Part shown: positions 50,930 to 60,125 of the stretch, piece by piece
How the letters are laid out: each line of letters begins with the position of its first letter
Position numbering within the stretch: the stretch's first letter is position 1
Made by a program: the position numbers and the translations under genes
Notes under the pieces: generated by a model
The model's database searches: none
What the model saw: only the letters and a program-made list of their open reading frames with translations
Told to the model about the DNA's origin: nothing
Source of the DNA: Stercorarius parasiticus
Lineage: Eukaryota > Chordata > Aves > Charadriiformes > Stercorariidae
Direction of reading: 5' to 3'
Length of the DNA stretch: 64,000 bases
Assembly (NCBI GenBank): GCA_013396915.1
Contig: VWZL01002573.1
Span: 1,031,109 to 1,095,108, forward strand

Positions 50930-51520
50930 ATATGTTGCAAAAGTGCGATATAACAAAGTTTGATGGCAAGGTTCACGCTATTAATTACTGCATGAGAAAA
51001 CACACAGAGGAAAATTGAGTTACACTCGAGTTAGAATGATTCACAGGGAGACCAGGGACACAAAGGGTAAGGGAAGCCCTCCCGTTGAGTCACGAGGTTC
51101 AGAACGGACCCCCTTGCTTTCTGAACTCCCCCTCAGAGAGGACTCCGGGTGCGGCTGGATCCAGACTTAGTCCAGACTTGGTCAATGGTTTATGTCTAAA
51201 GGGTTGTAGATGTTTCATTAGCATGAATTCAGCACGTAATCAAAGTGACCAAGACAAAATACTACAGGGTTATTTGCAATATCGGTCACTTACTGAAGAT
51301 CTGCCGTTGGTAAAAGGTCTCTCTGCCTCGAGGAGCAGCCTTGAGAAGTGTCCCAGCTCAAGGGGAGATCGCTGCCAAGCAGCCACGCTGCTGTGCAGGG
51401 AGAGCTCAGAGAAGGCTCACTTATGCTGTCCTATTTATGGGATAAAGTGGTGGGCTCGTAGTCAAATCACATGCGATGGGAAAGGTGTGCATGAGACTCC
51501 TTCTACCCACAACTTTCTTT
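50930..51520 (-). mobile_element. LTR-like endogenous retrovirus segment
   Basis: The composition changes abruptly from the AT-rich intron to a denser sequence. Read on the minus strand, it has a TATA-like box (cccataaatagg, about 51440), then an open, GC-richer region and a downstream part rich in direct motifs, the layout of a U3-R-U5 unit. It lies beside a minus-strand retroviral protease remnant, as a 3' LTR would. The ends (TG...CA) and target-site duplication are not resolved. The 146-codon plus-strand frame here is antisense to the element. Confidence 0.4.
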
Positions 51521-51871
51521 TTTGATAAATCAGTTTTGGAAAAGCCACCTGTTATTTATGCCTAAATCACAGGAGCGATGTTCCAAACTCATCTGTATTG
51601 ATGTTTACTGTGTCACTCCGTTCCCTTGTGGGTTTTCGGAGAACAGGTTGAAACTAGAGGAGTTCTTGGCCCAGCTACAACTCAGGCCTTTACCTCCTTT
51701 GGAGCCTGTTCCAAACTACCAGTAGTTTGGTTAAGGGGTCGAGCACATCCATCACACTCCACGCGGTGGCTGCAGTCAATGCACTTTATCAACTCATAGA
51801 GTAGTAGTACGGATACCGTTTGCCTCTATGGGAATAAACAAGTTAGATGTGCGCATGACTGCAGGGCTTTG

Positions 51872-52030
51872 ATCTTACGGGCATCATGGAGACGTGGTGA
51901 TATGGCTCCTCTGGCTGGAGTGTTGGAACGGAAGGATACCGGCTCTTCAGGAAGGATGTTAGGAAAAATTTCTTCGCCGAAAGGGTTATCAAATATTGCA
52001 ACAGGCTGCCCTGGGGAGTGGTGGAATCAT
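51872..52030 (+). mobile_element. CR1 LINE with internal deletion
   Basis: The first part (about 51872-51955) matches the CR1 endonuclease region: the plus strand reads as a decayed ..ETW..GSSGWSVGTEGYRLFRKD. It passes directly into a segment resembling the 3' end of the same ORF (VRKNFFAERVIKYCNRLP). More than 2 kb of the element is therefore missing between them. There is no CR1 tail at the 3' side; the next bases belong to the retroviral fragment. Confidence 0.5.
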
Positions 52031-52061
52031 TCCATTTACTCCGTTGACTTTAACTCACTGC

Positions 52062-52315
52062 CGTCTGCGTCATATGCTTGGCTTCTCGGCATCCTTTTGT
52101 GTTAGGATTGAAATTTGTCCTCCCGTATCTATTAGGAATTTTACCAATTTTTGTCGAGGACCAACCAGAATGAAAAATGTCAGGGCTATTGGTAGGCTTT
52201 CACTTGCCCGACAGACAGGCCCAATTGCTGTCCTGGTGTTATTTGAGGGTCTTTTTGGTTTTTTTTTTGGGGGAGGTTTTCTTTCAGAAAGAGCAATTTT
52301 AGTGACCAGCACCAC
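52062..52315 (-). pseudogene. endogenous retrovirus protease remnant (pro)
   Basis: On the minus strand an open frame of 81 codons carries the retropepsin active-site signature: a hydrophobic strand followed by D-T-G at 52129-52121, within FLIDTGGQISIL, which is typical of retroviral aspartic proteases. A stop follows about ten residues later; beyond it the same frame still looks protease-like but is broken by further stops. Only the N-terminal part of a protease is left, with no reverse transcriptase or integrase beside it, so the copy is inactive. The upstream basic, Pro-rich part may derive from gag-pro or be unrelated. Confidence 0.6.
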
Positions 52316-54167
52316 AGTGTAATGGCCAGAAGTGACAAGTGACTAGTATTCCTCCCTCTCCTCCTCGCCATCCACGCTGTCTCCTCCTCTCTTCCTCATA
52401 ATCCTTGTCCAACCGTGGACAGTACGTGGAGCCGTTCTTTTTGGCGACCTTTTTCTGCGCGTGGCAGCCGGGGCAGAGCATCACGGGGCACCATACACCT
52501 TCCCCCCGGGGGGGCTCCGGCCAACTTCCTCACAGCTTCCTGTAATTTTTTGCCTTTTGGTTCCTTTTAAAACATTTCAACATATTAGAGACTGAAGATT
52601 GGTTTCCTGCACGTAATGGTTGTTTCTTTGGCGATAAGCTTTTGATTTGTGTTGAGAAAGAAATCTTGGTGGTCTTTCATGCAATTAAATTCGAAGTAGC
52701 TGCAGGGATCTCGAATGAAAATACATTTCGCTGCAAAACTGTCATCCTAACCAGTCACTTCAGATGAATGCTTGCTGTTCTTTCCCTTGGTATAAAATAA
52801 AGTGTGTTTTAAAGCTGAGATTTTTCTTTTCTGGCTACCCTTATGGTCATTAGAAAATTGCAAACGAAACCTCGTTATATTGAACAGCTGGTAGCTGTAT
52901 TTTAAAAAATCTCATGTTAAAGCAAGTGAATTAACTAAGTAACAAAGTTAAAATCTGTATGCTGAGAGGCCAAAGTGGTAACAAAGCCGCTCACGTCTTA
53001 GCAAGAACAGCCGAGTACAAGTGAAAATATGTCTAGGAAAAAAAATATTGAGTTTTGCTTGCACATTGTTCTCGTAAGCATGACTTACTTGAATAACTTG
53101 CCAAACCTACATTGTTAAAAGTTGTATGGTACCACTTATAAAAGATTTTTTAAAATTACGTGCATTGGGGGGATTTTCTTGAATTAGAGCAAATTTTGTT
53201 CTCCTGCTTACAGCAATGTCATTTCATTTAAGTGAATGCACTTCACAGAGGAGTAAAATTGTAGTTCATCGTATTTAACTAAGGTATTAGCAAAACGAAC
53301 AGATCTGTGGCTGGTTTTATGCAGAATGTATATTTTATGTAATAAGAGGAAAGGAAAAAAAAATATTTTCAAAGAGGCAGTTTATAAATGCCAGTCCTTC
53401 TAGTGGAATATTGGAAAGCTCAATCAAAGATGAAGGATTCAGGTCTTTGCTTTTCTCTGTGATGCCTCAACCCTGCACTTTGTAGGGTTCCCTTTGTGAA
53501 GGATTTTTAGGAGGGCATCTTCATCCCGAGCAGTGCGACTGGCAGCTCTGCCTGCCCGTTCCGCTTGTCATCCTCGACCAGAGGAGAATCTGGCTCCACA
53601 CTCTCTCGTTTCAATGTGGAATTCGAAGCTGCTTAGAAAACATGTTATTCTACATTTGACTTCCCTTTTTTGGGTATTGCAAACTGTGTTTTTACATGAA
53701 TTTTCATGAAATTTTTAGATGAATTTAGATTTTTAAGGAGAAACTTTCAAGGCAACTTATTATTTTGTGGGTCAAAATCCATTTGAAACTAGTTGCGAGT
53801 AGAAGGTCTGAGATCACATGGTAGTTTTCAAGTCAAAGATAGCGCCATTTGTTCAAGAAATGCTTTCCTAAAGGGGAATAGTAACTTCTTATGAACTGTT
53901 TAGAAGAGACCCGGGGTCAAAGTGGCTGGTGGCAAAATTCCATTATTTCAGCCTCCAAACACATTTTCCGGCTAAAGTAAATATGTGTTGGTGATGAATA
54001 CAAGACCTTTGTGAGAGGTGGGTTGAGCAGGAGGTTTTAAAGGTTGGGAGTTTAATATAATTGACAAATAGTTTTCCCAGCACGACCTCCTCTGCTCCAG
54101 CTCGGTGAGGTGGCAAGAATCAGCAGGTAGAGTAGCAGGTTGCCCATGAAAACTTCTCATGCTCTAG
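52316..54167. other. intron of the + strand gene, 3' part
   Basis: GC-rich at 52340-52530 (CT-rich, then a G run, CCCCCCGGGGGGG at about 52505), then ordinary AT-rich intron. No gene recognised. Confidence 0.45.
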
Positions 54168-54317
54168 TATTTAGTGATGAGTTAAGTCGGAGGGAAGCAC
54201 TACAGAGGCCCTGGCCAGCCTTGACCTTGCGCCCAGGACTCTTCGTGGGGCTGCTGCCTTCCCACCTGCTCAAACACTTCTCCGGGTGCACCAGGCCCCC
54301 AGAGTTTGAAGTTAGAG
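54168..54317 (+). CDS. exon of the unidentified + strand gene
   Basis: The acceptor (cttctcatgctctag) is moderate and the donor (GTTAGAG|GTAAGT) is consensus. There are 49 codons, phase 1 on both sides, joined to 47987-48101 through a split Val codon and to 55248-55318 through a split Ala codon. The peptide runs from a charged start (SDELSRREAL) into a hydrophobic helix-like part (GLFVGLLPSHLLKHFSG). A second AG at 54173-54174 would put the frame out of phase with the previous exon. Reading through the donor reaches a stop at 54323-54325. Confidence 0.58.
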
Positions 54318-54469
54318 GTAAGTAAAAAGCTGTCGTTGTCTCCTTCTCTGCACACACCGATACTGTGTGCTGTCCTCTTTGTGGCACCGACCGTTATCAC
54401 GCCTATTGGCTTTTGTTTGTCTTGGAGGGTCTTATTTTAATGTTTATTTTTGAAGTTTGTTGTACTTCC

Positions 54470-54475
54470 AATAAA
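54470..54475 (+). terminator. possible intronic polyadenylation signal
   Basis: AATAAA followed by T/GT-rich sequence (tggtatttggtgttcatg), 145 bases beyond an in-frame stop just past the 54317 donor. Could allow a shortened transcript; unproven. Confidence 0.25.
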
Positions 54476-55247
54476 ATGACATAAACTTTCACAGTAGTTT
54501 CTACCTCTGGCCCCCTGGTATTTGGTGTTCATGAGGTTTAAGGAGATTTCCAATATATTTCTAACAAGCTTAACTTCTGTCATATGGGTGGTGACCCCTT
54601 TTTGAAAATCAAGCTGTATATGGCATCCTTACTCAAACACCCCAAATCGTTAGCTAGTGTGGCTAGATAAGGAAGTGACATTAGTGTTGAGTCTAAAACC
54701 ACTCAGCCAAAAAAAAGAGAATGCCTTAATTTTTCACACTGTGCGCAATACAAGCAGAATAACATGGATTCTTTGGTTCATATTCAATTCACAATGTCTG
54801 TATGATTGCATGGGGAATGTAATTTGTTTTTTCATTGGTAAAACCGATAACAGTTTTCAGGTACCGTATTAGGGCTCATCACTTTCAATTAGCTTCTACC
54901 ATTACAGGGAAGTCTACTGAAAATGGCTAATTGTTCTGTGTTTAAAGGGCAGGTTGAAGAACCCAATTAGTCCCATAGACACAGTGGAGACCTGCACGTT
55001 CTCCGGAGGCCTAAACCCCCAGTGGTTAGCAGAGGGGGCTCTGGGAACTTGTGTGCTAATGATGCTCCCAATGTCTGTATCAAAATAATAAGCTGGGTGT
55101 GGTGGATTTAGCTTTTCTGTCTTCATTTTCTTCTAACAATCCAGGAAAGGCTTTTTTTTGGGTGTGTAAATGAACATTTTTTCTCATTTTAAATGTCGGG
55201 GTGTTCATCAAGCACTGATATCGTTATGATTACTTTGCTTGTGTCAG

Positions 55248-55318
55248 CCTTTAATGCATTTTTCGAGAAGCTTTTCATCACTCAAAATATCGTCAATGGC
55301 CTGTCTGTCGGCTGCAAG
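55248..55318 (+). CDS. exon of the unidentified + strand gene
   Basis: The acceptor (gattactttgcttgtgtcag) and donor (CTGCAAG|GTGGGC) bound 23 codons, phase 1 to 0. The peptide includes FFEKLFITQNIVNGLSVGC and continues directly into the next exon at 55472 with no split codon. The two exons are only 153 bases apart, with matching helical, hydrophobic character. Confidence 0.6.
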
Positions 55319-55471
55319 GTGGGCAGGAGATGGCATCTGCTGTGTCTGATTCTGGGCTACCGGTGTCCGGATGGCCAGAGGCAGCCCAGGCGTGGGGGGT
55401 GACTGATGAGCTCCCATTTAAGCCTTTTTACCAGTGACAGGACTCATTTGTGTATTTCTTTTCTCTTCCAG

Positions 55472-55556
55472 CCATCAGTTCTCATTAAGCTGATAGAAGC
55501 TCCTATCTGTGAGATGGCTACCTGGCTTTCCAATTTGATTAAAATTGGTCAAAAAG
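55472..55556 (+). CDS. exon of the unidentified + strand gene
   Basis: A very good acceptor (tgtatttcttttctcttccag) precedes 28 codons in phase 0, ending at AAAAAG|GTATTG with one base left, which joins the exon at 59250 as a Val codon. The peptide (LIKLIEAPICEMATWLSNLI) reads as a compact helix pair. The other frames contain stops or do not connect. Confidence 0.65.
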
Positions 55557-58500
55557 GTATTGGGCAAAAGAAAGATGGCCAGCGTGGTCACATAACTCCT
55601 TTTCGTTAGCAATTGAAGCCAAGACTGCTGCATTATAAAACTATGTCATGCATTTGTGGGACATATTTCTACCTCTTACAAAGCATTTGACTGGTCCATA
55701 TTTGTAATTAATGGCAGCCACGTAAGCTAGAAACATTGCTGGTAGTTTGCAGTGGTGTTTTTATCCACCTGGAAACCAGTGATGGAAAATGAGGAGGAAC
55801 AGGAATGTGAAATATGTGGAATACATACGAAGATATATGGAATACAATGTGAAAATTGTAAGGCCTAAATATTAGCAAGGCTACTATGTTTGGAAGACAT
55901 TAGGTAGTTTTCGTACTATTTTATGCATGGAGCCTCCTAATAGTTATTTTTCATGGATCTGCAAAATATAAAAGACTTTAGGTTAAAGGAATAGTAATGA
56001 ATCATTTATGAGATATTATCTACGAAGATGGATTGGTTCCATCTGTTACAGTAATAAAAATAATAATGCTTAGCAATTACATAAATGCTTTACAGGTTTT
56101 CAGTGTGCATCACAAACATTAATCTAAGATCTAGCCCATAGCACAGTTTTTAAGAGCTTGTAAAATGGCTTCAGCTTATATATACTGGGTTATTTATTTA
56201 TTTTTAACAAGGAAATTTGTTGTAATAGAGTTTTTAAACTGGTTTAGAAAATTGAGTTGTAGCTCCTTGGTCTAAAATGCTGTATGAAGATAGCCGCAAA
56301 ATTAGCTTCTTTTCCTTCTGTTAATTTAAATTGCTGCAAATGTCCAGGAAAAATACAGCTCTACAGGCAGGTGTTCATTAACATACAAATGATAGAAAAG
56401 CCTTCCAAGATGCGGTACTCGCATTATCTCACAGTTATTTGTTAATCTCATTTTTTGCATCTTGTAAGCAGCTCACTGATTGAAGGCCAATGTATTCTGG
56501 AGCAGAGTATAGTCTGGTAGAAGTTATGCTGTGTCCGTGTCTTATATTTCAGTATATAGGGTCATGTTACTTGGAAGAAAGAACTTCTTTTGTTCAATCC
56601 AGGCAGAAATTGGATGTACAAAGTAGTGGTTTCCCATAAAACACGGTTTAGATGCAGCCTAATTCACCTAAGAGAATGAGTATTAGATTTAATTTTGTTC
56701 TGTTTGGTTTTTAGTTTGAATTCCTGAAAAAGAAGTGATGATAACTTTAGGCGTAAAAATTGTTTTTAATATGTATTGGGATTGTTTGACGTGCTCCCTA
56801 GCAGACAAAGGTGTGGTAAAATAGACAAGATTTATAGTAAATGCAATTTAATAAATAGCTATCCCTACTGATATTTTGAGCACGTCTATGGCAATATATA
56901 GATCATACCTATAGATATAGATACTATTACATTTGGGGTAATGTAAGGGTGTCTTGAAGTTGGCTTCCTTGCAGTGTAACCTGTGACCTTGAGAGACAAG
57001 GTGCCATGTAAGCTATTGCTTTGTAAATCTGTTTATCTGTATACGTCACAGATTAGACGTGGGCTTTGCAATAAGACTTGACTGAAACAAGTGACATTAA
57101 TTCCATTAACTGTGGTCAAAAGTAGTGCATGAATTGACAATTTGAATGGGGTGGATTACGTATCTTGACCTACCAAATATTTGGTTTGGAAATGTTTAAC
57201 ACATTAGATTATGCTAGATAATAGAAAGGTTTTAATACAACTAAAACATCTGTTTGCCAAAACAAGATATAATTTCCTTAAGCAATATTCTGTTAATTCA
57301 TATATAATGAGATTAATTCAAACAGATGGGAAAAAAAAAATCCAGGGTTTCATACACAGAGAAAATGATGGGTTCCGTTTAGTCATATCCGAGTGATCAT
57401 AATCATCTATGAAATAGAGCAACAGTTTGTTATCAGTGCTAACTCTACCCTCTTAATCATCAATGACCTGGAAAGCAGTTCTCTAGTCTCATTATCCAGG
57501 CTATCTGGGTTAGTGTTACAAAGCATAAACTGAGCATGGAGGAAGCGATTAGCGGTGCAAAGTCCATCTTGCTTGGTAACTCCCAGATGCTGCCTGGCGT
57601 GCTCTGCTGCCCGGCTCGGCCCAAGCTTCCTGGGCTGCCTCCTGCTCCGCCGTTCTGGTGTCCTCGCCTGGGTGTCCCTGTGGTCATCCAGCTCCCCTCC
57701 AGCCCTTCTCTCAGGAGGCATCACTGCCGAAGCATCTTCTGTCTGACTGTCTTCGGGGTTGTCCATGTGACAGCCGGCATAAGGCATCCGTAATGTTAAA
57801 CAGCCTCTTTGTTTAGTGTCTGCTGGTTCTTTGGGTCTTTGATAAGGTTTCTGGGGAACCTTTGCTGGTTCCTTGGGTCTTTGCTAGATGACAGTGCCTC
57901 CTGCCTATTCACAGCTGACAAATAATGACTATGAGGAATTATTGCTTCCAACACAGTTTTCCTTCTCTGCCTCCTCCAAAGCATGAAGTACACTGTAGAA
58001 ATCCCTCACTGCAAGTGTGTATCAGCAGGTTTCCTCAGCCGTTGGAGGACTGTAGTTCTCCAAACTGTGATGGAAACCTGCCCAGACATCTACCTGAATG
58101 GAGGATGGAGCTCTCATGATGTGAATGTTGTGATGTATCTTTCATACCATGCTGACAAGAGTTAGATTTCGATGCTGTTCCTCTAAACTGGCTTTGTTTC
58201 ATACCGTAGGGCACTAGAATAAACACTTTCAAGTTGGTGGTGCACAAGAGCTTTGACAAACCTGTTCCAGCTAATCTTGCTTTGAGGTGGTTAGATCTCC
58301 TGGCCCCAGAAGCCTCCCTGTTTTGCTGCCAGAGCTCACCAGCCCATGCCAGGACTGGCAGGAAGGAAAACGCGCTTCTGTCAGAACTGAGTCTTGGCTC
58401 AAACCCACTCTCATCAGCAATTTAAACCAAGATGCCACTCTGTGAACAGGGTTAGATGAGACATCACACACCTTCTGTTTTTTGCCTCTCGTGGAGGTGT

Positions 58501-59249
58501 TGGACCTCCCAAAGGGTAGCAGGGTGGATGCTTAGAAGTCATAATAGTAAACCGCTACTGCAAGGTTTCCCAGATGCCTTGTTCCAAGTAACCATCATCT
58601 TCAAAATCTGTAGTTAGGCTAGTAAATAATTGGCTTGGTATTTATTTTTGTTCTGTTCTTTCGTTCCTTAAAAACTGGAAATTATAGCTGAGAATATTGT
58701 CCCAAACTTCCAAAATAAGGTGCCGAATTTTCCTGAGAAAATGGTCCTAGGCTGTTGCTACTCAGATGGGATCTCAGCACATAACAGGGTTTCAGAACAT
58801 TTAAAACAAATAAGCTACTAAATACCAATACTGTTTGTCTAGAATATATAAGTAACTAGCTGTGTTACAGAGCAGGATGACATGCAGAGCTGAGTTGCAA
58901 CACAGCGTAATATATTAGGCTGTTTATCTCGTAATAACAGCATGATAATTGTGATAACATCGGAAATTACTATCATTCTTCACCGAGAAATTGCTTGTTA
59001 CCATCCTCTTGTTTAAATATGCCTGTGATAGTTCTGAAGTTATTTACAGGACTGTTTGGAGGCTTTCCCTTATTTAACCTTCAGATTCTACTTAAAAAAA
59101 AATATATATATATAAAAAAAATAAGAAGCTTGTGTGTATGTGTGGGAAATTCTTGGTTATATCTTACCTGTGTTGAGTTGCCTTTTGTACCTCTTTCCAG
59201 TGTTTTACAGATGTGTGTAATATTGAGCAGGCTTTTTTTCTCATTTTAG
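55557..59249. other. intron of the + strand gene
   Basis: 3.7 kb. Contains the 126-codon minus-strand frame 57407-57787 beside a 21-base tandem repeat (57821-57883), and an exon-like opening at 58689-58720 that does not fit the phase. An (AT)n tract lies at about 59099-59120. Nothing else recognised. Confidence 0.5.
57821..57883. repeat. three-unit 21-bp imperfect tandem repeat
   Basis: The first and third 21-base units are nearly identical (tgctggttctttgggtctttg against tgctggttccttgggtctttg), and the middle unit has diverged. The unit length is a multiple of three, so the minus strand reads as a seven-residue repeat (KDPRNQQ / KDPKNQQ). Confidence 0.7.
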
Positions 59250-59304
59250 TGTCTTACGAAGATCCAGTACCTTGCCTTGTAAAATGTGATTGTGGGGAAA
59301 AAAG
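59250..59304 (+). CDS. exon of the unidentified + strand gene
   Basis: A near-ideal acceptor (gcaggctttttttctcattttag) and an AAAAAG|GTATTA donor bound a 55-base exon. Its phases (two bases at the start, two left at the end) are exactly those needed to connect 55472-55556 with the last exon. The peptide contains PCLVKCDCGEK, a Cys-rich turn. The double phase match is the strongest single support for the gene model. Confidence 0.68.
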
Positions 59305-59378
59305 GTATTAATGATTAATAAGAAATAATCTGCGGTTAACACAGCTCTGTCCTTTCTTTTTCCCTCTGTCGCAATCAG

Positions 59379-59895
59379 AGCGTATGTTCCAGTTGTTGCT
59401 ATTGAACGTTGGATTCTCAAACTGCGGTATTTTAAGTTGATTGACAAAAATGGTTTCTTGACAGCCTTATGTCTGAGTAAAGAAGACAAAGTCTGCTTTA
59501 GTGGAATTTCCTGTGAAAATGAATTCCATCTTGGAGGTATCTCTCCTCCTGGTCCCAAGACCCCCAAAATATTGAGTGGTCATCCAGCAACAATCAAAAC
59601 GTTTCTCCAGCTTGAGAAATTTGAAACACCAATCCTCATCGATGACGTTTTGCAGTATGTTCAGAAGGCAAGAAAGTCTAGTTTTGGGAAGGTAAAGCTA
59701 GAAACAAATCCTAAAGTATCGGTGTTGCTCCTGCCTGTGTCCTTAGGAGATGATATCTCAGGTTATCAGGTCATAAATTATTGGAAGCCTGAAGACAAAC
59801 TCCAGGGACACTTGAGAAGCAACCAGTATTTTCCATATCATGAAGACACAAGTGACTGTTTTCTTTGGGATCTTGAGCTGCAAGTGAAGCAATGA
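59379..59895 (+). CDS. last coding exon of the unidentified + strand gene
   Basis: A pyrimidine-rich acceptor (cctttctttttccctctgtcgcaatcag) precedes an open frame of 171 residues that ends at TGA 59893-59895. The first base completes an Arg codon with the previous exon. The frame is open in this reading only, and the composition is clearly protein-like: a basic-aromatic start (AIERWILKLRYFKLI), a Gly/Pro loop (GGISPPGPKTPK), a mixed helix (LIDDVLQYVQKARKSS), a hydrophobic strand (KVSVLLLPVSLG) and an acidic-aromatic C-terminus (DCFLWDLEL). I do not recognise the family and see no enzyme motif, membrane segment or localisation signal. Confidence 0.75.
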
Positions 59896-60125
59896 TAATT
59901 ACCTACCACAGAGGGACACCTTCCTTTTGGTTTTATTAGTAGGCGTCCACAGAGGATTGGGTTATAACTGCAAAGGAGAAATTATCTCTATATTCCTCTT
60001 TGCTTTGCAACATTTCAGTGATGTTGTAGTTTACTTAATCTAACTGAAGGGTACGTTCATGTGGAAAGTGTGGAAACTGAGGTGAAGGATCACCAAATGA
60101 CATTAAAATTGGTGTAGAACCCCAA
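59896..60125 (+). other. putative 3' UTR
   Basis: Follows the stop codon. An ATTAAA at 60102-60107 is the first polyadenylation-signal variant. A canonical AATAAA comes only at 61748-61753, so the UTR may be much longer. Confidence 0.35.

Noticed and set aside
51085..51525. 146-codon plus-strand open frame
   Set aside because: Lies antisense to the LTR-like region and has no domain; best explained by the element's composition.
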